From Lates calcarifer (taxonomy: Eukaryota; Chordata; Actinopteri; Centropomidae): a stretch of 64,000 bases of DNA. The stretch is from positions 23,125,999 through 23,189,998 of the forward strand of contig NC_066849.1 of NCBI RefSeq assembly GCF_001640805.2, given 5' to 3'. The translations under genes were made by a program, and so were the position numbers. Below the pieces are notes generated by a model that saw only the letters and a list, made by a program, of their open reading frames with translations, was not told the DNA's origin and searched no databases. Position 1 is the stretch's first letter; each line of letters opens with the position of its first letter. Shown piece by piece: positions 1 through 11,560 of the stretch.

Positions 1-189
1 TGAATGAACTCCTTATAATGCATGCCATGTTTTGCTTTAAGTCTTAATGGCCTTGATGGCTCTCAAACTCTTGTGTGAACATTAGTGCTACTAGATTCAA
101 AGAAACTAGATAGCACTCAGGAGCTGCATGCAGTAATAGAACATACTTAGAATTTTTTAACCATGCTAGCTGGTCGGTGCACCACCTTG

Positions 190-400
190 TTCTAGACTGA
201 GATACCTCAAATTCTGTACAGACATTCATTGTCCACAGGAAATTAATCCTATTGACTTTGATGATCCTCTGGCTTCTTGTCTGGTGCCACCATGAGGTTG
301 GCATTTGTGATTCTGAATGAAATGTCTCAACAATTATTGTATGATTTCCATGAAAACTGGTTCAGACATCTTGACGTGGATTTGCATCAAAATACACATT
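190..400. repeat. Degenerate dispersed fish repeat
   Basis: The stretch around 275-380 (gtgccaccatgaggttggca and a following segment about a nearby minimum match caacaattattg) resembles a high-copy interspersed sequence I remember from many teleost genomes, often attached to short non-autonomous elements. Open frames crossing it on both strands have no domain content. Boundaries are approximate and the family name is not assigned. Confidence 0.4.
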
Positions 401-3400
401 GTACGGTATTAGGGCTTTGTACAATGAGGAATTCTGCCAATGTTCAAAGGGGCTCATCCAAATTTGTGATATACCGCATTTAGTAAAGATGAGATGAAAT
501 TTGTAGAATGAGCAGTGGATCAGCATTACAATTAAAGAAAATTAAATGTTCTAGCAGACTCATCTTGAAGCAAGGAATCCAGACAAATGAACTCTGAGTG
601 AATCCTGTTCAGAAGTTGCATAAATGATTTTTAAATGGCACCAGGAACTGGGCCCATGTTGCTCATCTTTACACTACATTTAATTGAAATCTATAAAATC
701 TATAAATATTGTTCCCTACTGGCTAACAGACAAACAACCATAACATAAACAAAATGTAATTTCATTGACAAAGGAAAGAACGTAAATATGTATTGCAATA
801 TGTATCACATTGGGTTAGACTTGATGATGTTTCAGATACTGCAGATTTAAATGGATATTGTGATCATCAAATAGACATTAAGAAGGAACTCTATTCCAAA
901 ACTATGAAAATCCAATGTACAGTGACACTGAGAGAGGCGTCTTTTACTTCTTTGAGCCCCGAGGCTGAAGAAATGTAAAGAGACGGCCGAGTGGAAACAC
1001 ATTCTCGGACAGAGGAGCTTCACACTCCAGTGGGCATAATAAAGATTAGGCTGAGCCTGCAGCGCCAGCAGTCCTGCATACGGCACATTACATATATGTA
1101 TCTATGTGCGCACACAGAGACAGGGATGATAACATCCTAAAGCCTCTCTGATCAGAAGAGATTGCAGCCTGAAATGTGACTGCTCAAATAGGCTGTGTGT
1201 GTACGCATGGTAGGCACGCATGTATATGCTCACAAAAAAGAGAAAAAAAGTGCATGATATTTGGGATGGCACATGGATTTGTGTGTTTGTTTGTGCCACT
1301 CTAATGCTCCATTTTGTGTGTGTGTGTGTGTATATTGTCAGGTCAACAGTAGGCCAACAGCTGTGTCAAAACTCACTGTGCTGGAAGCTTTCATCTGGAA
1401 TCCAATCGGACGCCCAATGCAGTGATTCATGGACCCAAAATAACACCCGGGGGTGTTTGTGTTTCCAACTGCTGCTCGCTGTCGGTCAGTCTGTGTCAGT
1501 CTGTCTAACTGCCTGTCTGTCACCTGGCCTGGCTGACCTCAGGAGAAAGGTATGCTAGACAAGGCACTGACCTTACTAGAGTCCTGTCAACTGCAAGATG
1601 AGACTGCCAGAGAGTCAGCAGAGTGGGATGTGTCGCCTACACAGTAGTAAAGTCATAACTTTACTATTTTCATTTAAATAAATCGAAGTTTCACCGCTTT
1701 ATGTGCCGTTTTAACATATCCTTTTACATTTGCTGTCCTGAGGAGGAAATTTTCTCTGGCATCCTTTGAGAGGAGCAGCAGCACTTATTTCTAATAAGTA
1801 GAGGGACTGATTTAGCATTGTGGACAAAGAAAAGCAAATCCAAACAAAAAGACACCACACTTCCACTGACAAGTGATCTGTGGGAAACGCAGTGCAGACA
1901 GGCCACAGCAATGATAGCTTTAGCACCAAAGATGGAGACAAAGATGAAAAAATATTCATGTAATGTTATAAATACATGCATAATTAAAATAAATGTTCAT
2001 GCTGTGGACATTATAAGTTATAATAAGGTCAAAACCTCATGACAAAAAGACCTTTTGAGTAAGTTTGTTCTTCATAGGTTCATCTTTTTGCTGTTGGTGT
2101 TATATGAAACCAATTTTAAAAAGCTTCACTGCTCAATTGCATCAATCACTACTAACACCATCCTGAACCTGATCCACCAATCAACCTCCACATATTGCAC
2201 ATCATCAGTCTCACTGGCAGCGGCCTCATGAGAAACCTTCAGCCCTCTTTGAGACAGCCTGCACAGCAGTTTGGAAACCTCGCTGCAGGACACTGACCCT
2301 TTTTTCTTGACATGATCCATTAAGCAGTTCAGAGAACACGCCGTGCCACCACACAATGGACATGACTATTTAACTACACATGCGTTTGCTGTATATCAGT
2401 TACAATAAGCTGTAAGTCTTTGCTGTCGGCCATTTTTCACAACACTTCCTCCATTGCATAATGTTTTTTCTTCCCTGACCTGTTCTCCTTCAACTCTCGC
2501 TGATACTGCCTCGTGTATTTACTTGGAAAATAATGTTGCATCATGATATCATGGAGCCATTACTGTGTACACGAACCAAACTGGGACAACACAAACCAAT
2601 GACTGGGTTTTTTTTTTTTTTTTGCACAATGGTCATCAATACAGTTTCATTTATCAGGGGTAAAGTTCCATCCATTTGTTAGTGTTACACTTAGCTGTGA
2701 ATGTCACCAACTTCAGTCTTAATTTCTGTGCGTTTCAGAACCTCCATTAGGTTCACAAAAGGACAAACCTTCAAGACCTCTTTCCCTGCGATTTTTTGAA
2801 CTAACTTAACTTTTAAATAATCAAACAGCTTTTTTTTCTTTTGTGGCAATGACTACCTGTGCTTTCTAGCATCCTTAGTTCAATAAATTCCTCCCTCTCT
2901 GAAAGCACTATAGAGATACCAGTGTAAATGAACCACGAAAACAAGAGAGATCTGCAAATGCTGCATCTGTTTGCACACATCAGACTCTAGGTGAGACTGT
3001 CTATAACCTTTAAGATATTCATTGCTAAAGCAATGATTGCTTGATTCTGGAGGAAATTAGGTTTATTACAGTGTGCTTTTGATGATGTTTGTGGGCTTGT
3101 GTTTGCTTTCTCCAGCAGGGCAGGAAATCTTGCAGTGATGGCTGGTAGCTGACTTAATATTGAAAAAGTGTATACAGCACACAGGTGACAATGTAGGAGA
3201 GCAAAATGTGACCCTCTATCCAGGAGAAAAACATTATTTATTAGCTATGAGTGTGCAGATTATAATTGGTTCCTGTTCCACTCACACTAAGCTGAATCAC
3301 CAATAAATATTTCTCTCTATTATGATGCAAAACAGGATCCTCTCTCAAGCACATCAAAGTGGAGCAAACAGCACAGCCTTTAATTACACCACATAATGAA

Positions 3401-4551
3401 GAGAAGACTTGTGCTCAACCTTTACTCAGAGTTTCAAACTCTGACTTTTCGTCTGCAATATGACGACAAAGGAGTCAGAAAAACCAAGATTGCCTGTTTT
3501 GCGTTTCCATTTTGGCTGTTACGTTTCCCCATGGTTTTCAGTGTGAGTTTGCACAGACTGAATCTAGATAGGCCAAGGTCAGTTTCCTCCTCTGCTCAGA
3601 AACCCAGATCCAGGCCCACAAAGTGCAGTCTACAGAGATGCAGCACATATACATGTTCACAGCAGTGGACCTTGCTGCAAAGTCACAAAAAAAAAACCCT
3701 TTTATGTTGTTTAGCATTTGAGGTTTTGAAGCTGACACAAACAACTCTGCAAGTCAAAATCAGCCTTATGTAACATTGCTCTGAAGTACAAGGCAGCATG
3801 TGATCTCCAGCTTGACAACCCAGTAGTGTTCATCATAATTTTAGCTAGAGATTGTTCTCAAAGTCTTAAAAAGAATCAGATGGAGTTGGGGAGAAATAAA
3901 CGCCTTGACTTGAAATTACCTAAGGAGTTATTCATCAGTTCACTTGTCAGATTTCTTTTTAGCTTGACTCAAAAGTTCTCGGTTTACTGGTTTAAAACCA
4001 AGCTACAAAAAAAATAAATTAAATAAAATAAAAACTGTCCTGGAGCCTGATAATCTCATGCCCTCCACTGAGAATCTCTAAATAGGCCAAGTGTTCATTT
4101 TCTCTAGAGTTTCTTTCGCCGTACTGTGTTGTGTCACATCAATTATAGAGCGATGAGGAGCACACGCCTCCTGCACTTATTCCGTCTGCTTCGCTGGGCA
4201 AGAGACGAGTGCAGAAAGCAGCCAAGACCAGATACGTCTTACTGTACTTAGCAATTTACGCACTGTACCATCCTACAGTAAAGCCTAGCCTCCACTTTTA
4301 TATCTCAATAGCTCTGAAGCTTCATCATCTTCATCTCATTCACCTGATTCCTCTACTGGAGGAGAGTTCACATTAATGGAGCTGTCCTTGACCATTGAAT
4401 TAACTTTAATAATTAACATAAAGCCAGTGGCATCCTGGACTATGCATTAGGCTGCTGTTACCATATTGATTAATAAATATCCATACCTCCTTACATATTT
4501 AGCTTCTGAAAAGCTACATCTCTTTCTGGGAAACAGGCATGTGTATATTTA

Positions 4552-4830
4552 GGGCTGCAATTATGGTTGTTTCATTGATTATTATATTTTTTTAAATAAC
4601 TGATGAAACATTTAGTGTTCAGAAAAAACAATCAGAAGTTACAAGAGTCCAAACTAATGAATTCAATTTCTGGTTGACTGAATGTGAAAGATTGCAAAGG
4701 TAATAAACTAGGGTTTTTAGAAAGCAAGGCACGCAATTAAGAAGCTTAATTTGACAAATATTTGGTTTTAATAAGTGACTTAAATTATTTATTCATAATT
4801 CTTTCAATTGATTGATACATTAACCAGGTA
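4552..4830. repeat. Degenerate interspersed repeat (gggctgcaatta type)
   Basis: It begins with gggctgcaattatgg and continues with alternating attgattatt-like motifs and a block around cagaagttacaagagtcc. This opening is typical of a widespread teleost repeat that starts gggctgcaactaacga. The copy is AT-rich and eroded. The assignment is from memory and the ends are estimates. Confidence 0.4.
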
Positions 4831-5644
4831 CCTTTTCCAGCACCATATGCATTTAATTCTCAAATAATTATCATCACTTTAACTCATTATGCTATTTCAC
4901 ATTGATAGAGGCTGAGATCTGAGTAAAGATGACTAATTTAACTACAGGAATAATCCAGGTGCTTTGATCAGTCTCATGCTGTAAACCTGAACGATCTAGC
5001 TTCATGACCGTGACACACGCTGGCCTCATAAGTCCCCATATAAACCAGCAGGGAACGCCGGCTTTTGGCGGTGAACGTGCAGGTGCGACGAAAAAACAAA
5101 AAACAAAAAACAAAAAACAAAAAAACACGCATTTTGAATAATTGCCACATGTCACCATCAGCTGTGCAGATCGAGCGGCGCAAAGGCTAGAGACGAGGGG
5201 AGCAGCAATGATTCAGTTTCTATTTCCTCCCCTTGATTGACTGCCATACTCCGAGTGATGAAAGTGGACATTGCATTGAGGCTATGTGCTGTTTCAAATT
5301 ACAAGTCAGACATCAGCTCAGACCTGGAGTCTCCCTCCTGGAGCTCTCCCAACACAGTGCGAGAGACCATTAGAGTATCTCGACAACCTCAGATTTTGCA
5401 TCGCAGCATCCACACTCTATACCCTGGACAGAATGGTGGTTGCCAACCCCCCCGCCCCCCCTTTACATGACATTATGATGATGATGATGATGATGGTGAC
5501 AACAGCACCACAGCAACCGGCTTCAACGTCCACCTTCCTCTGTAGCATCTGCAAATGTCTCCGGTTGGATTTTCTCCATCCCTGCACATTAGCGCATAAG
5601 ACCGCTGCTGACAGTTAAGAGGTGGGGAGGTGGGGTAGGTGTGT

Positions 5645-5664
5645 GGGGGGGGGGGGGGGGGGGG
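5645..5664. repeat. Homopolymer G20 tract
   Basis: Twenty consecutive G residues lie on the plus strand, which makes a C20 tract on the minus strand. The tract sits about 20 bases inside the putative first intron of the minus-strand exon at 5686-5803, just past its donor. Such tracts are prone to sequencing error, so the exact length should be treated as uncertain. Confidence 0.85.
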
Positions 5665-5685
5665 TCATACACAGTCTCTCCTTAC

Positions 5686-5803
5686 CTGGCAATCGGGCAA
5701 GATAATGGCTGCTGTCACCGTAGCTGACAGGCGGCGAAGTGTAATTTCTGCAGTATTCAGCGCTGTGGTAGTACGCTGCATCCCCGGTCTTCAGCTGCAT
5801 CAT
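5686..5803 (-). CDS. Putative first coding exon of an unrecognised minus-strand gene
   Basis: Read on the minus strand, the first ATG (5803, immediately followed by a second ATG) comes after an in-frame stop at 5875-5873. It opens a frame of 39 codons plus one base, starting MMQLKTGDAAYYHSAEYC and continuing with a Tyr/Ser/Pro-rich stretch (NYTSPPVSYGDSSHYLARLP). The frame ends at a near-perfect donor, CCAG then GTAAGG, at 5686/5685. The surrounding 5.2-6.1 kb is GC-rich with CpGs and a CACGTG at about 6018, as expected of a promoter. The remaining exons would lie to the left, outside or undetected. I do not recognise the protein; low-complexity Tyr/Ser starts occur in several transcription factors, but that is not enough to name it. 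A chance open frame in a CpG island is the alternative. Confidence 0.45.
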
Positions 5804-6130
5804 CGCAGTCACATCCCTTCCCAACTTCTTCTCTCCTGAAAAACCGGGCGGCCAAGCAGGGGATGACAGTCCCTACCACTCGCTCTGACACCGCGGATTT
5901 CACCGGAGAGAGGAGGGGGGGTGATCTCCGGAGGCGAGCGAAATACGGACAGTGACAGCCAGCAAGTAAAGACGATCATTCACCGCCAATAAACACGCTG
6001 CGTTTGTGTTTTCCCATCACGTGTTGATTAAGGAGTGGACATTTTGTAAGCGAAGCACCCCGCCGAGTTTCCTCCTGCGCCCCCCCCCACCACCCGTCTT
6101 GGTACAGTCCACTTCCGATGCCACCTCTGC
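5804..6130 (-). promoter_or_regulatory. GC-rich promoter-like region upstream of the minus-strand exon
   Basis: The region is rich in CpG compared with its flanks, with ccgcggattt and ggcgagcga segments, a C-run near 6082 and a CACGTG E-box near 6018. It lies directly upstream of the first ATG of the putative minus-strand exon. This fits a promoter and 5' UTR, but no TATA box or initiator is obvious and no start site can be fixed. Confidence 0.4.
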
Positions 6131-6890
6131 TGATTTGCAAGGGTGGCGATCATGAACACATTGTATAAATATGTTACACCTCTGTGGTACGCTCAGATCA
6201 CCCGGGAGGGCTATTTATGAGTCTCAAGTCTACTGGGAAAACAACCGGTCTGGCGTTGAAATGAAAATGTTGATATGATATGGGCGAGTGAAATAAAAGT
6301 GCTACTGAATTTAGTTCGTGAAGACAGGATTAAGAATAAGTAATAATAATAATAATAAAGCTGCAGAGGGGGAAAAAGCTTGTAAGTGGGTCTTGAATTT
6401 TTATTTATTATGTGTTGCATATTAACGTATACATTTACATATAAGTACTTTTACTTTAGGCCCCCCTTTTTAGCATTAATAATCCATAAACAACCATTTA
6501 GTTAATGGTTTATAACACACTATAATGTAGTTGTAAGCTAATTTCGAGTAGTTTTAAATGTCTGTTTTTAAGTATTTGTCAGTAATTGAGCCATATAAAG
6601 ACATTCTCCCTGTGTTTTCCTGTATTGTCATTCACTATCTTTTTATACACCAACTGCTGCCCACGGAGGGAGTTGTAGTTTTGACAAAGAATAAGTAAAC
6701 ACCTATCTGCTCACACACACTACAGTATTTGTGTTATGCTGTAAACTATCTATTAAATGTGTATATGCTGAATATGAAGAGGGGAAAAAGCAGGTTTAAG
6801 TAAAGTGTTGCCACATTTCATGTTTATTTTCATGTGTATAATATAGATTGTACACTGCAGCTGCACTGGCTCAACAAAGTTGCATTACTG
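6131..6890. other. Intergenic, nothing recognised
   Basis: AT-rich sequence with a short (TAA)n run near 6343-6358. No exon, RNA gene or clear mobile element is seen. Confidence 0.5.
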
Positions 6891-6892
6891 GA

Positions 6893-7250
6893 GAGTACTG
6901 TGCAAAAGTTTTGGCACCTCAGATGTTTAGATTCTAACCCATCGTGCAGTACCATCTGGGAGGCATCTAATTGGTCCCAGATTCATTGTGCAGCATGAGA
7001 CAATAACCCCAAACATACAGCCAGAGTCACTATCCTCAGAGATAGGAAGGACAAGAAGTCCTGAAACAGAAGCTCTGGACCCCACAGAGATCTCAACTTT
7101 GATCTCAACTTCATGGAGTCAGTAACTGAGACAGACTAAAACTGTGGCAGATTCTCAACAACCTACCTGCCAGGCACCTTGAAACACTGTGCAAGTGTCT
7201 CCAGGATACTGTTTTAAAAGCAAAGGGTGTTGTCTTTTAAAGGGTAGGTT
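6893..7250 (+). mobile_element. Decayed 3' fragment of a Tc1/mariner-type transposon
   Basis: At 6999-7022 the plus strand reads DNNPKHTA, matching the DN.PKH signature near the second catalytic Asp of Tc1-like transposases. Downstream are degraded matches to the transposase C-terminus: a proline-poor DLNF block, then TTYLP and a CASVSRIL segment, with stops and frame changes between them. Near 6897 lies actgtgcaaaagttttggca, resembling the terminal sequence of one fish Tc1-like family that ends in 'tttgcacagtact'. The 5' half is missing, so the element cannot encode active transposase. Confidence 0.65.
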
Positions 7251-7430
7251 TCACTTCTTGTTTTCAAATCATTAATCCTGCTCATACTGGCCATTGAGAG
7301 ATTCCCTCCTGAAGTGCTTTCACTGTAAGTAACAGGGGACTTTATTTAATGCCAAAATACGTTTATCTGAAGTTATTATGAGGCTCCAGCAGTCTGAGTA
7401 AGACAAGTATTTTCCAAAGTTACAGTTTCT
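7251..7430. other. Intergenic, nothing recognised
   Basis: Short spacer between the Tc1 fragment and the LINE-like tail. No feature is supported. Confidence 0.4.
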
Positions 7431-7795
7431 ATTTCACTGTTTGTATTACTATCCCTTCAGAGCAGCTCAGTAGGGAAACACAAACAGAGAATCCTAAACT
7501 ACAAAGATGAACTCAAACAGCTGAACCTCATTTTACCATCAGATAGACTTTTAAATATATTTTTGCATAGAATCAGGGCTGAAGATTGAAAGTGCATTAA
7601 GAGGGGGTCTTTTAAATTCAGACTTGAAAAATTGTTGATACCTTTTAAATGTTAATTCTCTCATTTTATTTTATTTGTGTCATTTTAAGCTCCTTATCTG
7701 TTTCCTGTAGTCTGTCTTTGTGTCTGTGCTGCTGTAAAGTGTGAATTTCCTTCCCTGGAGATCAATAAAGTGCTATCTCTCTTATCTCTTATCAA
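7431..7795 (+). mobile_element. LINE-like 3' tail
   Basis: The end of this stretch reads tttccttccctggagatcaa followed by taaagtgct and a short (ctctta)n repeat at 7772-7793. A 'ggatcaataaagt' motif followed by a short tandem repeat is the usual 3' end of several fish non-LTR retrotransposons. An upstream degraded coding-like part (7500-7620) may belong to the same insertion. Most of the element is absent. Confidence 0.45.
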
Positions 7796-7979
7796 ATTAT
7801 GGGCTACTTTGCAAGAAAAACAAGTTAACGCCCATAAACGCTCAGATATTATTTTGGTGTCTAATTGCTGAGATATAGTGTTGTCTCGTAATAACAATGT
7901 GGTTTCGTGATTTAATCTATAACTGAGGCGACACTAATATGCCAGACCGATAAATCACACACAGCCTCGGTCGCTGTTA

Positions 7980-8401
7980 ATGTGTGTGTTTGTGTGTGTC
8001 TTAGAGGAAGGGAGGAGGGCCCCAGACAGACAGCGTGGCTGCATTGTCGCAGCAAGACAACTTGTCCAGTCGACCAGCACCACCTCAGCCGCTCACAACA
8101 TCCTCAGGTCGAGCCCTTTTCAGTCGGACATGCGGGGTCCGCCTTTTGGTTTTCGCACGACTCACAACCCACAACGCGAGAGGATTTGTTGTCGGTGCGG
8201 AGTAACGGCTGCGGTCGCGGATATCTGGCACAGAGGCTGACAGGCGACAGATAACAACCCGCTTTGCCCCGGCGCCGGGAGCCACCAGCCTGCCGCTGGG
8301 AACCGGAGGGGTTGGGAGGCTAGCTAACTGGCATTAGCCGGGGAGAGCCTTTCGGACCAGCATCCTCAAACATCTCGCTGCGTTGACGCCAACTCTAAAG
8401 G
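7980..8401 (+). promoter_or_regulatory. pik3ca: pik3ca CpG-rich promoter and non-coding exon 1
   Basis: This is the strongest CpG-rich interval upstream of pik3ca and is free of obvious repeats. It ends in a good donor at 8401/8402 (aaagg then gtaggt). I infer that it holds the core promoter and the first non-coding exon. Vertebrate PIK3CA genes are known to have non-coding 5' exons in a CpG island far upstream of the first coding exon, and the geometry here fits. The transcription start cannot be placed from sequence. Short open frames inside it have no domain content. Confidence 0.55.
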
Positions 8402-8853
8402 GTAGGTTAGCATGCTAAATTGGTAATATTTCGGCAGACAAATGGCTTGTATTGAATGTTGTTGATAAATTTTCCAACAGGGGGATGACAGGCTCAGCAT
8501 TAGCCGTTAGCTAGTGAACAAGCTAACGTTAACAATTCCCACAACTGGTGGTACTAGTCGAAAGAGATGTTTGTGTAAAGGCTAGAGCCGACATGGTTTG
8601 ACTTGGGAACAGATTATCTTGGTTATTTTCTACATATACAACATTATATCGAGATTTCACAGTGTTGTGTAGCTGTCATCTCTGTGCTGTCATCCCTAAA
8701 CACCCAACGTTAGCTAACCTGCTGCTAGCCAGCCTGAATCACTCGCCACTGCCACAGATGCAGACTGTGTATGTCTGTTTCCTGTGTGTATGAGAGAGAG
8801 GGGGAGATGTTGTTTGTGTTTTAATTTTCTCTCCTCCCCAACACATATTTCAG

Positions 8854-8928
8854 TGACAGCGTGAAGATGGATTGAAAGATGAAGGGTGGAAGTGTCCCAT
8901 CATCAAAATAAGAGGACTTCTCTCTTAG
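8854..8928 (+). other. pik3ca: pik3ca putative non-coding exon 2 with two small uORFs
   Basis: A 75-base block is preceded by a pyrimidine tract and acceptor (acacatatttcag) and followed by ag then gtatgt, a strong donor. It contains two upstream start codons: ATG at 8867 encoding Met-Asp-stop, and ATG at 8879 opening a ten-codon frame (MKGGSVPSSK) that stops at 8911. If included in the mRNA, these uORFs could lower initiation at the main ATG. The exon itself is inferred from splice signals only. Confidence 0.45.
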
Positions 8929-9539
8929 GTATGTCCTCACAAATTCCTCTCCCCGTCTGAAATCCACACATCTTCCTCTGTTGACTGTCCTGCAAAGATA
9001 TTTTATAATGTTGTCTTGTTTCTTGTATCTGACCGACTGTGATTAAACAGAGAAAATGAAATTGAAAACTGACCATGAATCACAAGTGTTTTTCTTGAAA
9101 CCACATTGTTGTGTTATGTGGTGCAACAGACCAACCTTATGTTAACCACAATTACAGTGTGTTGCAGAGACTGAGTGTATATCTGATCTCGTCAACCTGC
9201 CATTGCTAGCCCACACAACTAATTGTGCAGTTGTGTTTCAGTATTCACAGCGAGCTTGTGTCTAAGCCAGTGTTTTCCCACTCCCCACATCCTGTGTTGT
9301 GAGGAAGCTTCCTCTTTTGTCCTAAAGTGCTTAGCTGCATCCTGATCAGGGTCACAGATCGCAGAACTGCTCAATGGGTGGTTTGTTCTAACTCAGGGTT
9401 TTCTGTTTTGGCTTGTTTTTATACATATTCAAGGCTACACGTCTTTGTAAGTAAAGTTTGCTGTTTTCCTCCCTCATAAATTATCAACTCACTGCATTTC
9501 TTGTTCTTGGTTATAATTCTGAGCATTAACTAGGTGGAC

Positions 9540-9800
9540 AGTCTTCCACCCCTTGGTGGGTTTTTGTCAGAATTTCAGAAGGGGGGTGTCTGCTAACTCT
9601 CCTTGAGCTTCTTTTAGTCCTCCATCCATTCAGCAACTGGGTGCTTATCCTGGTTAGGATTGTTTTGGCAGGAGGGCAAGTAGAGCTGGCCAGGCATTGT
9701 CCTTTTGCTCAGCAGCTTCCTTCAACTCCTTGGGGCTCCCTCTGGGGGATCCCCAAATGCTCCTAGCCCGATAACCAGACTGAATTGCCATTTCATGTTG
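9540..9800. repeat. Dispersed fish repeat (tccatccattcagc type)
   Basis: The segment includes tccatccattcagcaactgg, a tattctggtt-like slope and ggggctccctctgggggatc, which match a common teleost interspersed sequence remembered as 'ccatccattcagc...cttatcc' plus 'ctcctgggggatcc'. It lies in the 5' intron of pik3ca. Boundaries are approximate. Confidence 0.45.
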
Positions 9801-11254
9801 CAACGTTCACCATGTTAATCAGACATGCAGAGCTGTCATCAACTTGCACGCACGTGTCAGTAACTTCTACACTTATTTATATTTTTGTGGCCATTTTTCT
9901 GGAGACATTGTTCTAGCTCTTCTTATTGGTGTCTAGACAGCTCAAAGTGGCAGCTGGAGAAATGGCTGTCAGGGACCACAGTGACACTCCTGTTTGAATT
10001 GCTGAATAAACCCAAGATGTCGCCAACAAGTCAGAGGGTCTGGAAGCTGGCTAAAGTGCACTAAAGCTAGGAAGGAGATTTAAACCGACCAGCGTGTCAG
10101 GGACATGCCCTGTGGTGTCCTCCCAGTTTTTCAAATCCCTAAAACATTTCCAAAGTCTGGTGCAGGAGGGCATCCTGCCAGGCGCCTTTTACCACTCCAA
10201 CTGATCTTGGGCCTAGTGGGCAATGTAGCTGGGTGCCTCGATTCCTGGTAGATGGAGCTGGAGGATATGAGAGTGATATTTGGATTGTAAAATGAGACAA
10301 GATATTATGTGGGATATTGATTACTATACTGACAGATCTTAAGTGTTCTTGTCTAGGCTGCATTATAGTTAAGCAGTACAATTATATGAACAGAAAAGAC
10401 CTGCTTGGTCATCATATCCTTATGATGACTTTTTCTTTTTATCTTCAGTATAATTTGTCTTATTCTCTTTATGTTGTCAGGAAACACCAAGAAGGCACCT
10501 TTCAGTACTATGCTGTTTTTAAAAGGATGTGTTTGTTTGTGTCTGCTAGATTTTTTAGTACTATTTTTGTTTCAGCTGTTTATCTAATATAGTCTAGACA
10601 ACTAATATAATCCAGACCAAGTCGCTTCCACAACTGCAAGCACAGAAGGGCAACAAAACACTGAATGAATGAAAGATGGTTATTGGCTTGATGAATGATA
10701 ACAAGTAATTCTTGCTTTCCTTTTCATTTTGGCATCTTTTTCTCAGAACTGCTTGTGGCCATAAGCTGTCTAAAGCTTAAGTCAAGTCATAATGTTGTAA
10801 TTTCCTTAAAGCCCACACAAACGCATACTTTCCCACCACTGTGTTACAACCTGCAGTTGACTCACTGTTGTTTTTGTGAGTGTTGGACCAGAGCAGTCTG
10901 TCTAAAACAGTTGTGTCACCAAAGTCCCCAAAGACTCTTAATTTCCCAGCACTTCATGGCAGGTTGGATGAGCTAATCTTTATTGGTAAAATTACAGCTG
11001 CAGCTTGAAAGCACTTACCTTGGCGTATTTTTTTTGAGAAAGTACAGATACAGTATTGTCAAATTAACCTCAGAATAAACGTTTACTGTTTCAAAACACT
11101 TGCCATAAGTTAGGCATATCACATTTGACCTGTATTTGTATAAAGACTTTTACAAAAAACATTTTATAATCAATATCTAGCTGTTGCTAAGGATGGGAAA
11201 AGTATTAGTATTATCTGACAAATTATTATCTGCTTCAAAAACCATATTAATGCA

Positions 11255-11560
11255 TGTGTGTGAGGATTTTCAGTCATCCAGGTCATAGTTCTATCTATGA
11301 AGGGCAGCTGGATTTGGTTTTAGACACTTGAGGACATTTCACCAGAGGCTTCTTCAGTTCTCACTGACTGGTGGAGAGATTCAGATATTTCACATCTGTG
11401 GGGTTGCTATCGAAGCTGTTGATGTCACTTTTTGTTATTGGTCCTGTTTGTTGTAACGACAGTTGTTAGAGCCGTTGGAGTCACCTGAGGCCGAGTGTAA
11501 AGGACAGTTGTTGGAGGTTTTTGGAATCACATGAGGCCAAGTGTGAATAGTTGTTGAACC
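11255..11560. repeat. Dispersed fish repeat (cagtcatccaggtcata type)
   Basis: This contains tttcagtcatccaggtcata, a degraded cttgaggacatttcacc and gaggcttcttcagttctcac. I recall this arrangement from a high-copy teleost element whose usual form reads 'cagtcatccaggtcat' and then 'gaagaagc'. The copy is internally rearranged, with a repeated gacagttgtt...ggagtcacctgagg motif at 11458-11545. It sits in the pik3ca 5' intron. Confidence 0.5.

Larger units (their letters stand above)
1..5685. other. Gene-poor left flank
   Basis: I see no coding exon I can support here. The short open frames lack recognisable domains and are not bounded by matching splice sites. The DNA is AT-rich with scattered repeat remnants. 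A short (TG)n tract lies near 1316-1332, a T-run near 2610-2624 and a (GAT)n run near 5476-5493. If the minus-strand exon at 5686-5803 is real, this stretch would be its first intron. Confidence 0.5.

Noticed and set aside
277..483. A 68-codon open frame near the left edge
   Set aside because: It lies on a dispersed repeat and has no recognisable domain.
3396..3773. A 125-codon plus-strand frame
   Set aside because: Composition is low in structure, no domain is recognised, and no promoter or splice context supports it.
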